DNA from: Bacillota bacterium
Lineage (GTDB): Bacteria; Bacillota; SHA-98; UBA4971
Length of the DNA stretch: 64,000 nt
Direction of reading: 5' to 3'
Assembly: GCA_014360195.1 (NCBI GenBank)
Contig: JACIXY010000014.1
Location: forward strand, 1-64,000
Every line of letters begins with the position of its first letter. Positions within the stretch are counted from its first letter, which is position 1. The notes below the pieces were generated by a model that was not told where the DNA came from, searched no databases, and worked only from the letters and a program-made list of their open reading frames with translations. A program made the position numbers and the translations under genes. This document shows positions 1 to 9,062 of the stretch, piece by piece.

Positions 1-298
1 TGGTGGCCCCTTCCGAGTATGACCGTATGCAGGATTCCCGTACCTCCGTGACATGGTGCAGATACGGCGCCAGGAAATCGGGTAAAACCCCGTGGGTCTT
101 CTTGCACCTGGGACACCGCCACCTGTAGATTGGAACGCGCCTGCGACCGCCACGCGTGCGAGGATGACGATGGTAGCAGCTCCATGGGCCCATCTTGCCA
201 TTGCAGTTGGGACAGCGCACCTCGATGTCCGGCCTGGTGTGTGAATAGGCGGCAATATAGCTATTGACTCCGTCAGCAATTGGCATTACGATGGGCAT
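1..298 (-). CDS. DUF6431-domain protein, IS-associated, cut by window edge
   Basis: My minus-strand translation starts at the ATG at 298 (an in-frame ATG lies at 286) and stays open to the window edge, giving 99 visible residues. It has two cysteine pairs, RCPNCNGKMG and RWRCPRCKKTHG, separated by a basic stretch, and then LPDFLAPYLHH. This pattern is typical of the zinc-ribbon DUF6431 proteins encoded by IS-like elements of Gram-positive thermophiles, where they accompany or form the N-terminus of a transposase. A perfect inverted repeat, GAGGTG-CTTT-CACCTC (about 304-319), lies just upstream. The C-terminus and any partner transposase are outside the window. The family call comes from motif recognition only. 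Confidence 0.6.
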   Translation of the reverse strand, partial: MPIVMPIADGVNSYIAAYSHTRPDIEVRCPNCNGKMGPWSCYHRHPRTRGGRRRVPIYRWRCPRCKKTHGVLPDFLAPYLHHVTEVRESCIRSYSEGAT

Positions 299-394
299 GG
301 GGGTTGAGGTGCTTTCACCTCCACCTGACTGGGCGAGAAGGAGTTGCATGTCAGCATCTGGGCCTTCTCGCTCCCTTTTTGCTTTCTCCCCCTA

Positions 395-521
395 TTCCAC
401 GCCACTTGCAGCTATCCTGCTCCCACCCGGGCAAAACAAGACCCCCGGTTACCACCCCATCCCCAAGGGGGTCCCGGAGGTATGCCACCTTCAACCGGAA
501 ATACCACCCTCCTCCAACGTC
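395..521. repeat. Dispersed repeat, copy A
   Basis: This 127-bp stretch matches 58390-58514 in the same orientation at roughly 85% identity by eye. The longest shared block begins TTCCACGCCACTTGCAGC, and the copies diverge abruptly on its 5' side. Read on the minus strand, copy A lies immediately upstream of the DUF6431 gene, so it may be the 5' non-coding part of that IS-like element. It contains GACCCCC...GGGGGTC arms that could fold. Confidence 0.75.
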
Positions 522-553
522 AGATTACGCCGGTACCGACAATCAGGGGTGGC

Positions 554-718
554 ATTGAGCGTCTGACCGGAATCATGCAACTGATCAGGGATCAGGGGCT
601 TGCACCGGGCAGCAGGATCATTGATTTCCGATATGACAAGAGCGATACGGAAATCAGCGACAAGCTTCTGCTGAAGCCCGGTTCAGAGGTCGTCATCCTT
701 GAGATTGTCAAGGTTGCG
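554..718 (+). pseudogene. GntR/HutC regulator fragment (UTRA domain)
   Basis: The translation contains IMQLIRDQGLAPGSRIIDFR followed by a D-I-x-x-K-L-L-L-K-P-G-S-E-V-V-I-L-E stretch. This matches the start of the UTRA effector-binding domain of HutC-type GntR regulators. No winged-helix DNA-binding domain precedes it (the dispersed repeat does), and the reading frame degenerates after about 718. It is therefore an internal fragment of a lost regulator. Fragment boundaries are approximate. Confidence 0.55.
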
Positions 719-1397
719 GCGGGATGCCCCAGGATTTCCGCAAACGCGTCCGGGGCTGCCAGCATATGGTAGGCCGCTAGCGGAGCAGACAATGGTAATA
801 TTGCCCAGCCCGAATTGTGCACATAGGGCCCCTTTCCCCCAGACAAGTGGCTCCGGGAGAAGTGGATCTCATGAGTTATGCTTACCCGAGTCCCCCCAGC
901 CGCCGTTTTTATGACTAGCCCGATCTGCACATTGGTGTCGGTAGAGCTGTGCGCAGTGCCGCCAGCCCCACGAGGATCTGTTCTTACTACTACACCGCCC
1001 ATCCCGCGTCATCACCAATTGCTCCGAGCATTACACTCAACTGCGATGACCCCAACACGACAAGCAGGCCAAAACCAAAGAAGCAGTTGTGCGACTTCTT
1101 CCGCGCCACATGCTGTCAGAACACACCACCAGCTAATCTCCCAATGGCACACTCTGGTGCCCTGTATCGAAAGCGCAGCAGGTGCAGCTTTGAGCGACTC
1201 CTGAGAGTTGCGTAGCGCACATGACGAATCGTGAGAAGTTTTTATCTAACTACCCACAGTTATGGAGGATTTCTCGGACAAGTGTCTAATTAGTAGTGTA
1301 GGATGTCAGAATACGACCAGGACGATAGCTTGTCCTTCACAACACCCTGTCATCAGGCGCGATTTTGCATCCCAAGACCTCAAGGAGGCGCACTCGA
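719..1397. other. Non-coding or degraded interval upstream of the RpiR gene
   Basis: I find no ORF here with recognisable family features. A minus-strand hydrophobic stretch around 1010-1080 (GLLVVLGSSQLSVMLGAIG) could be membrane-protein debris but is broken by stops. The last 150 bp are AT-richer and probably carry the promoter of the downstream operon. No convincing -35/-10 pair can be chosen. Confidence 0.4.
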
Positions 1398-2303
1398 ATG
1401 CGTACTGAAACTGCCCCCGACCCGGTGGCCCGACCCGGTGCCGATTACGCAACACTGGCCACCATTAAGGACAGGATTGAGGCGAACCTCTCGCGTATGC
1501 CGCGGCGCCAGGCGTTCCTGGGCCGGTACATCCTCGACCATCTGCAGGAGGTGGCGTTTATGCCAGCGGCCGACCTTGCCGCACAGGCAGGTGTCAGCGA
1601 GCCGACGGTCATCCGGTTCGCAAGGGCCCTGGGGTACGCCGGCTACCAGGATCTTCGACGAGAGGCCCAGAGGTTCCTCAGGTTCTATCTCGGTCCGGGA
1701 GACAAGATACGCGGTTTCCTGACGCTCACGCCGGACCGCAGGGCGATTCTTGACAAGGTGTTTGACATCCAGGAAACGCTCCTGCGGGAGACTCGGAGCT
1801 TGTTGTCGCACGAGGCGTTCTGGTGCGCGGTGGAGGCCATCTGCAAAGCCCGGTGCGTCTTCCTGTTCGGTCAGGGGGCAGGCGTCATCCTCCCCGAAAT
1901 GCTGAACTTCCGCCTGCAAAGGTGCGGATTCCATACGTATACGCTCACCAGCGGCGGTCGCGACATTTTCGAGAAGCTACACCTCATCACCGAAAAGGAT
2001 GCAGTCGTTGCGTTCACTTTCTTTCAGACCGATGAAGACGCCGTTATCGTCCTTGACCACGCCAGGTCCGTGGGAGCCAAGACAATCCTCGTGGCGGAGT
2101 CGGTTGAGCCGGACCTGGCAAACGGGGTCGACGTGATACTCTTTGTGAAGCGGGGCAACGTAGGCACCTTCCGCTCGTATGCGATTCCGATGATTGTTGT
2201 GGAGGCATTGGCGCTCGGCGTGGTCGCGGCGGACGAAGACCGTTGCCTTGCGGCTCTGGACAGGCTGCATGAGATCAGGGCCAGCCATGCCCGGGTCCGG
2301 TAG
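1398..2303 (+). CDS. MurR/RpiR family transcriptional regulator
   Basis: This 301-aa protein has an N-terminal HTH_6 domain (about residues 25-95, including FMPAADLAAQAGVSEPTVIR and FARALGYAGYQDLR). A SIS sugar-phosphate-binding domain follows (about 140-270, with FLFGQGAG and the region around VGAKTILVAE). RpiR proteins bind DNA as dimers and sense phosphosugars through SIS. The ATG at 1398 is chosen because AAGGAGG lies at 1382-1388, nine bases upstream. It is the first gene of a + strand set with an ABC importer and an isomerase, and probably controls it, which suggests that the imported or intracellular signal is a sugar phosphate. Confidence 0.88.
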   Translation: MRTETAPDPVARPGADYATLATIKDRIEANLSRMPRRQAFLGRYILDHLQEVAFMPAADLAAQAGVSEPTVIRFARALGYAGYQDLRREAQRFLRFYLGPGDKIRGFLTLTPDRRAILDKVFDIQETLLRETRSLLSHEAFWCAVEAICKARCVFLFGQGAGVILPEMLNFRLQRCGFHTYTLTSGGRDIFEKLHLITEKDAVVAFTFFQTDEDAVIVLDHARSVGAKTILVAESVEPDLANGVDVILFVKRGNVGTFRSYAIPMIVVEALALGVVAADEDRCLAALDRLHEIRASHARVR

Positions 2304-2345
2304 GCTTCCATGCGAGCTCATCAGTTTCGGGGCGAGGTGACTAGC

Positions 2346-4172
2346 TTGAGAGCGGTGTCCCAAGGGTACCAAATGGACAGCGTCACGCGGGCTTACGCCT
2401 TATATCGTGTCAGGCGGTTCTTGCAGACACCGTATAAGGTAGCCGGGGCTGTGCTCATAATCTTGCTGGCGTACTTCATAATCGGGCCGCTTGTAACGAT
2501 GATGCAGACCACGCTTACCTGGCAGAGCGAGGATCTCAGGTACGCCCCTGGTGTATCCCCTGGCACCCTCACTCTGTTTCATTGGTCAAGGGTCCTATTC
2601 GGAAGAACCTCGGCGTCCATGCTGTGGAAACCTCTGATGAACACGATGGCAATATCCGTCGGGGTTTCGGTGCTCGCTCTTGCGATAGGTGGGGTGCTCG
2701 CCTGGCTTGTAGTGAGGACTGACCTTCCGTTCAGGCACCTAGTGTCGGAGCTGGCCGTGATCCCGTACTCGCTTCCGTCCTGGGTCATCGCCCTCGCGTG
2801 GATCGTAGTCTTCAAGAATAGACAAATCGGGGGCGTTACGGGTCTGTTCGAGTACATCACAGGAGCAAGCCCGCCGAACTGGTTAAGCTACGGGATCATC
2901 CCAATCACGCTGTGCTTGGCCTTACATTACTACTCCTTTGCGTTTACGTTAATCTCGGGGGCTCTGAGTTCAGTGGATGCGGAGCTCGAAGAGGCCGCTG
3001 AGATGGTGGGAGCCACAAGAGCTCAGATCCTGAGGAAGATAACGTTTCCGATAGTCCTTCCTGCCATCTTGTCTGCGCTGATCCTGACGTTTTCGCGCGC
3101 TGTGGGCACCTTCGGAACCCCCGTGTTCCTGGGTCTGCCCGTCAGGTTCTACGTGCTTTCCACCATGCTCTACGCAAACATGGAGAACAGGTTCGTGTCA
3201 AACGCATACATCCTCGCTCTCCTCATGATCCTCATCTCAGCAGCGACGGTGTACGCAAACACCAGGATCATCAGGGCCAGGCGAAGCTTCGTGACCCTCG
3301 GCGGGCGCGGTTTCAGGCGCAGGCTGGTCAAGCTCGGTAGGCTCAAGGGGATAGTGACTCTTCTCGTCGCGGGTTTTCTCGCAGTGGGGGTGCTCCTGCC
3401 GCTCGTAGTCCTAGTGTGGCAGACCTTCATGCTGATCGAAGGCGATTTTAGCCCGTCCAACTTCACGCTTCACTACTGGATCGGGCTTCCGAATCCGCGG
3501 TTCGCCGAAGGGGAGGCCGGCATCCTCAGGAATCCCATGATACTCGGCGGGGCGTGGAACAGCATCAGACTCGCGCTCACAACGGCGCTCATCACGGGAG
3601 TCGCAGGGACCCTGGTCGGCTATGTCGTGGCCAAGGGGCGGCACACCCTGCTCGGAAGGGCCGTGGAGCAGCTTACTTTCCTGCCGTTCCTGATGCCCAG
3701 CATCGCTTTCGGCGCGATTTACCTCACGATGTTCTCGAGGCCCCACTGGATCATCCCGAGTCTTTACGGGACGTTCAGCATACTGGTGTTGACTTGTAGT
3801 ATCAAGAGCCTGCCTTACTCAGCACGGTCCGGCATCAGCTCGATGCTGCAGATCGGAGGAGAGCTTGAGGAGGCCGCCGAAGTCGCGGGTGCCTCATGGT
3901 TCACGAGGTTCCGAAGGATACTCATTCCTCTCAGCAAGAGCGGCTTTCTGGCGGGGTTTCTGCTCACTTTCATCACGATTATGCGAGAAATGAGCCTGAT
4001 AGTCCTTCTGGTGTCCCCTTCCACGCGTACGCTTACCACGATGACGTACAGGTATAACGAGCAGGGCCTAAACCAGATGGGGGACGCCATCACAGTGCTG
4101 CTCGTAACGTTGATCCTAATAAGCAACTTTGCGATCAAGAGGGTCTTGAGGTCAAGGGAAGAGACCTCGTGA
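2346..4172 (+). CDS. Fbp/Afu-type ABC importer, fused double permease (system 1)
   Basis: This long membrane protein is built from two MetI-type permease halves. Each half has about six membrane segments and an EAA loop that docks the ATPase: ELEEAAEMVGATRAQILRKI in the first half, ELEEAAEVAGASWFTRFRRI in the second. Such fusions are typical of the FbpB/AfuB group, whose members carry ferric iron, hexose phosphates, 2-aminoethylphosphonate or other anions. Two starts are possible: TTG at 2346 with GAGGTGA five bases upstream (chosen, 608 aa) or ATG at 2373 with a weaker AAGGG. The ATPase and binding-protein genes follow directly. The substrate is not established; the context favours a phosphorylated sugar. 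Confidence 0.88.
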   Translation: MRAVSQGYQMDSVTRAYALYRVRRFLQTPYKVAGAVLIILLAYFIIGPLVTMMQTTLTWQSEDLRYAPGVSPGTLTLFHWSRVLFGRTSASMLWKPLMNTMAISVGVSVLALAIGGVLAWLVVRTDLPFRHLVSELAVIPYSLPSWVIALAWIVVFKNRQIGGVTGLFEYITGASPPNWLSYGIIPITLCLALHYYSFAFTLISGALSSVDAELEEAAEMVGATRAQILRKITFPIVLPAILSALILTFSRAVGTFGTPVFLGLPVRFYVLSTMLYANMENRFVSNAYILALLMILISAATVYANTRIIRARRSFVTLGGRGFRRRLVKLGRLKGIVTLLVAGFLAVGVLLPLVVLVWQTFMLIEGDFSPSNFTLHYWIGLPNPRFAEGEAGILRNPMILGGAWNSIRLALTTALITGVAGTLVGYVVAKGRHTLLGRAVEQLTFLPFLMPSIAFGAIYLTMFSRPHWIIPSLYGTFSILVLTCSIKSLPYSARSGISSMLQIGGELEEAAEVAGASWFTRFRRILIPLSKSGFLAGFLLTFITIMREMSLIVLLVSPSTRTLTTMTYRYNEQGLNQMGDAITVLLVTLILISNFAIKRVLRSREETS

Positions 4173-4187
4173 CGGGAGGAGCTGAAG

Positions 4188-5282
4188 ATGCCGGGCATTG
4201 TCCTGAAAAACGTGAGCAAGAAGTTCGGGAAAGTCGCAGCGGTGAACAACGTCAGCCTCGAAATAGGCGACGGGGAGTTCGTCGCGCTCCTCGGCCCATC
4301 CGGGTGCGGTAAGACCACCATACTGAGGATGATCGCAGGCCTGGAGGAACCTGACGACGGGGAGATCACTATAGGGGACGAGGTCGTCTTTTCCCGGCGC
4401 AAGGGCGTCTTCGTGCCGCCGGGAAGGCGCAATGTCGGCATGATCTTCCAGAACTACGCCCTGTGGCCTCACCTCACCGTGTTCTCGAACATCGCGTTCG
4501 GGCTGGAGATCGCGGGGGTGCCGAAGGACGAGATCCGGCGCAAGGTGCAGGCGGCCCTGGAGATGATGCAGATCCAGGGGTTTGAGAATCGATACATAAA
4601 CGAGATGAGCGGCGGGCAGCAGCAACGAGTGGCGATCGCGAGGATGCTGGTCACAGGCCCCGGAGTCTTCCTCATGGACGAGCCGCTGTCCAACCTCGAT
4701 GCAAAGCTGCGTCTGGATATGAGGGCCGAGATAAAGCGCCTTCACGCGGACCTCGGCAGGACGTGCGTGTACGTCACACACGACCAGGTTGAGGCGCTCA
4801 CCCTGGCGACGAAAATCGCGGTCCTCGATAAGGGCACGGTGCAACAGTTCGCGGAGCCCATGGAGCTGTACAGGGTTCCGGCCAACCTGTTCGTGGCGGA
4901 GTTCATGGGAAACCCCGCCCTCAACGTTCTGCACGGGTCAGTCCGTGAAGGCAGGCTCGTCGTTGAGGGCTTCGGCGAGCTTGAGGCACCCGCCGGGACG
5001 CTTCCCACGGCCGCTGCCGGCGTGATTGCCACCTTGAGGCCCGAGGACGTCCTGGTCTACCGTACCCACGAGCCGGGGTCGGTGGAGGCCAGGGTCCACT
5101 CGGTGTTGCCCACGGGCCCGGAGGTGATCGTACGTGCCCGATGCAACAGGGTGACTCTCACCATCAGACAATCGCCGGAATCGGACGTGAAACCGGATGA
5201 GGTCATTTACGTAAAGCCAAGGCAGGGAGCGGTCAACGTCTACGACAAGCGTTCCAACACTCTGATTTGCGCCTGCGTTTGA
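4188..5282 (+). CDS. ABC transporter ATP-binding protein, PotA/FbpC type (system 1)
   Basis: This 364-aa cytoplasmic ATPase energises the adjacent permease. Visible motifs are Walker A GPSGCGKTT (about 38-46), the Q-loop in FQNYALWPHLTV, the signature MSGGQQQRVAIAR, Walker B VFLMDEPLSNLDAKLR and the H-loop in YVTHDQVEAL. A C-terminal regulatory TOBE-like region begins near residue 240 (ATLRPEDVLVYR). It lies 15 bp after the permease and has a GGGAGGAG ribosome binding site, consistent with translation from the same mRNA. Confidence 0.93.
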   Translation: MPGIVLKNVSKKFGKVAAVNNVSLEIGDGEFVALLGPSGCGKTTILRMIAGLEEPDDGEITIGDEVVFSRRKGVFVPPGRRNVGMIFQNYALWPHLTVFSNIAFGLEIAGVPKDEIRRKVQAALEMMQIQGFENRYINEMSGGQQQRVAIARMLVTGPGVFLMDEPLSNLDAKLRLDMRAEIKRLHADLGRTCVYVTHDQVEALTLATKIAVLDKGTVQQFAEPMELYRVPANLFVAEFMGNPALNVLHGSVREGRLVVEGFGELEAPAGTLPTAAAGVIATLRPEDVLVYRTHEPGSVEARVHSVLPTGPEVIVRARCNRVTLTIRQSPESDVKPDEVIYVKPRQGAVNVYDKRSNTLICACV

Positions 5283-5391
5283 TCATGCGTGTAACGCAAG
5301 ACCGGGTGGAGGTGATGGCGCCATGTAGCGTAGCGTGCTGAGTGTCGGCTGCTTCTGTGAAGAGAACCCTGAACGAAAGGAGAGAGCGAAG

Positions 5392-6552
5392 ATGTCGAGA
5401 AAGGTTCTGCTTTCGGTTCTGGTCGTTCTCACACTGGTGATGTTACAGGCAGGGCTCGCGTGGGGAGAAACACCACAAGAGAAGTGGCTGAAGGATGCGA
5501 AACTAGGCCCGTACGCCCCGGCTGCCGAGGATTGGCAGGCGATTTACGAGGCTGCCAAGAAGGAAGGCAGGGTCGTAATATACTCCATGTCATCAAGAGT
5601 GTTCAAGCTGAAGACGCTTTTTGAGAGCGCGTATCCCGGCATCGAGGTGATCCCGTACGACCTACCCACGAACACCCAGATAGAAAAGATCAAACGGGAG
5701 CAGGCCTCTAAAGTTTACAACGCCGACGTTTGCCTGCTGACGGGCGGTTCTCTCATAATACACGACCTGGTGAAGTCGCACCTCTTGTGGAACTTCGTTC
5801 CCCCGGAAGTGCGGGATGTGTTGCCGCCGCAGTACAGGGAACCAATAATGGGGCATCACATCTCGATGAAGGTGGTCATCTACAACTCCGAGAAGTACTC
5901 CGAGCCCCCAGTGAAGAGTCTTTGGGATCTTACAAAGCCTGAGTGGAAGGGCAAGGTTCTCTTCAAGGATCCATTCAGGGACACCGGGAACATGGAGTGG
6001 CTCATGACAGTCATCCAGCACTCCGAAGAGATGGCTGCCGAGTACAAGCGCGTGTTCGGGAAGGATATCACGCTCACGACGGAAAACGCAGGCCAGGAGT
6101 TCATCAAGATGCTCGTTAAGAACGGGCTGGTTCTCATGTCGTCCGACGGAGACATCGCAAAGGCGGTGGGCACCAAAGGGCAGAAGGATCCCCCGATCGG
6201 AATCTGCGACTACGGCAAGATGAGGGATGTTATCGACGGCAAGCTTGTCTTCAATGTCGCCTTTGATGTAAAGCCGGTTACCGGCGTCTTCCAACCGGCT
6301 TTCCTTGGAATCGTCAACCAGGCACCACACCCGAATGCTGCCAAGCTGCTTATAAAGTTCATGATGGGCGACAAGCAAGGCGGTCTCGGACTCGAACCGT
6401 GGCACGTGCCTGGTAACTATTCCGTGCGGACCGACGTGGTGACCCCGGCGGGGGCGAAACCACTTTCGGAAATGAACTGCTGGATGCCGGATTTCGAGTA
6501 CATATACTACCATACGGCCGAGTTCTTCGACTTCTGGCTGTCTCTTCTGTAG
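5392..6552 (+). CDS. ABC transporter substrate-binding protein, Fbp/Afu type (system 1)
   Basis: This 386-aa exported binding protein starts at the ATG at 5392, preceded by GAAAGGAGAG. A Sec signal peptide of about 24 residues (MSRKVLLSVLVVLTLVMLQA...AWG) has no lipobox cysteine. The mature part resembles extracellular solute-binding family 1 proteins, with the early strand VVIYSMSSRVFKLKTLFES and a late MMGDKQGGLGLEPWHVPGNY. It should capture the ligand for the upstream permease/ATPase. Homologues are often called iron-binding; here the RpiR regulator and the downstream isomerase argue for a sugar phosphate or related anion, which is inference. Confidence 0.85.
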   Translation: MSRKVLLSVLVVLTLVMLQAGLAWGETPQEKWLKDAKLGPYAPAAEDWQAIYEAAKKEGRVVIYSMSSRVFKLKTLFESAYPGIEVIPYDLPTNTQIEKIKREQASKVYNADVCLLTGGSLIIHDLVKSHLLWNFVPPEVRDVLPPQYREPIMGHHISMKVVIYNSEKYSEPPVKSLWDLTKPEWKGKVLFKDPFRDTGNMEWLMTVIQHSEEMAAEYKRVFGKDITLTTENAGQEFIKMLVKNGLVLMSSDGDIAKAVGTKGQKDPPIGICDYGKMRDVIDGKLVFNVAFDVKPVTGVFQPAFLGIVNQAPHPNAAKLLIKFMMGDKQGGLGLEPWHVPGNYSVRTDVVTPAGAKPLSEMNCWMPDFEYIYYHTAEFFDFWLSLL

Positions 6553-6572
6553 GCGTTCGTTCCACGTTACAG

Positions 6573-6605
6573 CCGAGTGCCGGGCCACCGGAACCCGGCA
6601 CTCGG
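6573..6605 (+). terminator. Perfect intercistronic hairpin after the system-1 binding protein
   Basis: A 12-bp perfect stem (CCGAGTGCCGGG / CCCGGCACTCGG) with a 9-base loop lies 20 bases after the binding-protein stop codon. No T-run follows, so it is more likely an attenuating or mRNA-stabilising hairpin than a full terminator before the isomerase gene. Confidence 0.7.
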
Positions 6606-6657
6606 GTCCTTGCTGGCCTGGGCGTCGGGTCAGACGAAACGAGAAAGGAATCAAAGC

Positions 6658-7518
6658 ATGAAAGAAGGTCTTACCTTAGGCGCTTCGGTGTTTTTTGACC
6701 CTGAATTGTCGTACCGGGATTTCTGCGAATTCGTCGCAGCGCACGGGATAAGGTGGGTTGAGATCAAGCTCGAACCGGTGTTGTACTACCAAGGCGTTGC
6801 TGAGGAGGAAGCAGCAGAGTTCCTGCGCCGGTTCGCCGCCAGGGTTCCAGTCTCAGTTCACGCTCTCTATCAAGAGCTTAATGCCGGGTCGCTAAACCCG
6901 CACGTAAGGCAGGTCACTCTCGAGGAGTTGAAACGTTCAGTGGAGTTTGCAGCTGCGATAGGACCGGGCACGGTTCTGACCGTACACCCAGGGGATAGCG
7001 CTGAAGCTCCCGAGGAGCTCTTTCCGGCTGTAAGAGAGAATACTGTCGAGGTGTTCCGGCAGGTGCTCGACTTGGCTAGGCAAAGGGGTGTGCAGCTTAG
7101 CCTCGAAAACCGGGGTCAAGTCAAACGCAACACGTACAAGTACGGCAGGTCCTTCAGTGAGCTCACTCAGCTCAGGAGCTACCTGGGCGAAGACGTGAAG
7201 TACACGGTGGATGTGGGCCACCTGACCTTCGTGGGGCAGGAGCCAGAGAAGTTCGTGGAACAGCTGGGCGCGAAGAACGTAGCCCTGGCCCACATCCACA
7301 ACAACCGGGGTATCGAAGACGAGCATGGCGCGACACCGGACGGACTTATCGACTACAAAGCCTTTCTAGAGGCATACTACTCCAACAACTGGGACTTTCC
7401 CCTCGTTATCGAAGTGAAGACCATGCTGGCGCTCCTACAAAGCCTGCAGCATCTATCATCACTGTGGCGACAGGTGTCCCGGTCTAGCCGGCGGATAAGA
7501 AGCTGCACAGCAAAGTAG
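6658..7518 (+). CDS. Sugar phosphate isomerase/epimerase (xylose-isomerase-like TIM barrel)
   Basis: This 286-aa protein belongs to the AP-endonuclease-2/xylose isomerase-like TIM barrels. Characteristic pieces are GIRWVEIKLEPVLYYQ, VLTVHPGD, LSLENRG (metal-ligand Glu), YTVDVGHLTF (Asp and His), ALAHIHNN (His) and LVIEVKT (Glu). The start at 6658 has GAGAAAGGAA upstream; the longer open frame back to 6577 overlaps the hairpin and is not used. The last 15 residues are unusually basic and may be a random extension. It probably isomerises or epimerises the sugar brought in by the preceding importer. The exact reaction cannot be read from sequence. Confidence 0.82.
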   Translation: MKEGLTLGASVFFDPELSYRDFCEFVAAHGIRWVEIKLEPVLYYQGVAEEEAAEFLRRFAARVPVSVHALYQELNAGSLNPHVRQVTLEELKRSVEFAAAIGPGTVLTVHPGDSAEAPEELFPAVRENTVEVFRQVLDLARQRGVQLSLENRGQVKRNTYKYGRSFSELTQLRSYLGEDVKYTVDVGHLTFVGQEPEKFVEQLGAKNVALAHIHNNRGIEDEHGATPDGLIDYKAFLEAYYSNNWDFPLVIEVKTMLALLQSLQHLSSLWRQVSRSSRRIRSCTAK

Positions 7519-7828
7519 CATCCGCCAATGTGTTCTTTCACTCGTAAACTTGTTCCGGTGCAGAGCTTGCGAGTTGTTAGCGATAATGGCGAATCACTCA
7601 AGATGAACGCGGCGTTTATGCGGAAGACCAGGGAATCGAGAGGGCAAGTAGACGAGATCATCTTCTTTACGACCCTGTCTGTTGCAGGAGCCCCACAACG
7701 CATTGCGGCTTACAATCAGAAATGCCGACAGCAGCGTCATCGATGAGTCCGGCGCGACCCCCTGGGGCGGCAATTGGGCCCCGGTGGTCGCGGATTATGG
7801 TCGAATCTCAAGGAAAGGAGTGAAGACG
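7519..7828. other. Intergenic interval, no gene recognised
   Basis: Short open frames here show no family features. The interval separates the importer operon from the secreted phosphatase gene and presumably holds the latter's promoter. I cannot identify one with confidence. Confidence 0.4.
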
Positions 7829-9040
7829 ATGTCGATCATCCCACAGCGGCCGGCGTCCGCTAGAGTCCGACGTCGTTCACTCGCTCTACTGGCGATCCTG
7901 GGTGTCTGTATCCTGGCCGCCTTGTCGGCTCAGAGCGGCCTCGGGCAATCAATTCCAGAACGAGCGATCTCCTGCGTGCATCTGACCTTGAGCGACGACC
8001 CGACCGTCGTCAACGTCACCTGGCGCTCGAGTCAGGTCACGGAGGACGGCGTGGTCAAGGCCTGGCCGGCCCAACTCGGGGAGATGCCGGCCGACGAAGC
8101 ACAGGTGGTCACTGCACAGGCGGTTCAGCATAGTTACAAATTCGCCCGTGAGACGGTGAACATCTACGATGCGACGCTCAAGGGATTGCAGCCGGACACA
8201 GTCTATAACTACATCGTGAACTGCGCGGGCGAGTCCAGTCCGGTATACCAGCTGCAAACGGCGATCACCGACGTCGAGGCCGGGTATACCTTCGTGGTCA
8301 TGGGCGACTCCCGGGGGAATTACCGCCTGTTCGGCAAGTTCATGCGCATGGCCCGCGAGGCTGGAGCCCGTTTCGTCCTCTTTACCGGGGACATGACGGA
8401 CGGGGCCACCCAGGCCGAGTGGAACATGTGGTTCGAGGCGGCCGCCGACACCCTGCCGTACCTGCCGCTCATGCCGGTCTTCGGCAATCACGAGCGGGGT
8501 GCCCCCCGGACGTATTTCGAGCAGTTCGTCCTGCCGGGCACGGAGAAGTCCTACTCCTTCGATTACGGCATGGCTCATTTCGCCATCGTCTACGATGTGA
8601 CCAACGCTGAACTCGAGGAAGAAGTGACCTGGCTCGCCGAGGATCTGGCGGGCAGCAACGCCGTTTGGAAGTTCCTGGCGTTGCACCGGCCGTTCTATGC
8701 CTCCTCGCCTGAATGGGATGAGTCTCAATCGCCCAAGGACATCCTGTTGCCGGTGGTGGAAAACAACGGGGTTTCCATGGTCTTCAGCGGCCACGTCCAT
8801 CTCTACGAACGCTCGGTGCCCATGCTGGGCGGAAAACCCGCGAAGGGAGGAATTGTGTACCAAGTGACCGGTGGGGCTGGCGCACCTTTGTACGCCTTGG
8901 GTACCTCGGAAACGACGGCGAAAGCTATAAGGGCGGAGCACATGATCATCTATAAGATCACGCCCCGGGTGTTGTCAGCCACCGTCGTTGACTCAAACGG
9001 CAGTATTCTTGACGAGTATACCGTGACGCCAAGAAAGTAA
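7829..9040 (+). CDS. Secreted purple-acid-phosphatase-like metallophosphoesterase
   Basis: This 403-aa exported protein has a basic n-region followed by a hydrophobic segment (SLALLAILGVCILAALSAQS). A fibronectin-like N-terminal domain follows (about 40-145, with TVVNVTWRSS and LKGLQPDTVYNYIV), as in purple acid phosphatases. The calcineurin-like catalytic domain has the full metal set: VVMGDSRG, FTGDMTDG, VFGNHE, ALHRPFY and FSGHVHLYER. It probably releases phosphate from extracellular phosphoesters. The ATG at 7829 has AAGGAAAGGAG upstream; the open frame before it is not credible as protein. It is followed 22 bp later by a second exported protein. Confidence 0.88.
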   Translation: MSIIPQRPASARVRRRSLALLAILGVCILAALSAQSGLGQSIPERAISCVHLTLSDDPTVVNVTWRSSQVTEDGVVKAWPAQLGEMPADEAQVVTAQAVQHSYKFARETVNIYDATLKGLQPDTVYNYIVNCAGESSPVYQLQTAITDVEAGYTFVVMGDSRGNYRLFGKFMRMAREAGARFVLFTGDMTDGATQAEWNMWFEAAADTLPYLPLMPVFGNHERGAPRTYFEQFVLPGTEKSYSFDYGMAHFAIVYDVTNAELEEEVTWLAEDLAGSNAVWKFLALHRPFYASSPEWDESQSPKDILLPVVENNGVSMVFSGHVHLYERSVPMLGGKPAKGGIVYQVTGGAGAPLYALGTSETTAKAIRAEHMIIYKITPRVLSATVVDSNGSILDEYTVTPRK

Positions 9041-9062
9041 AAAAGAGAAAGGAGAGATTGCC

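Noticed and set aside
2346-6552. Standard naming of the first importer as ferric iron FbpABC/AfuABC
   Set aside because: The family covers several anions. The RpiR regulator and sugar isomerase next to it make iron unlikely, so only the family type is stated.
7949-8941. 330-codon minus-strand open frame opposite the phosphatase gene
   Set aside because: GC-rich antisense artefact; the + strand has a signal peptide and every metal-site motif of metallophosphoesterases.
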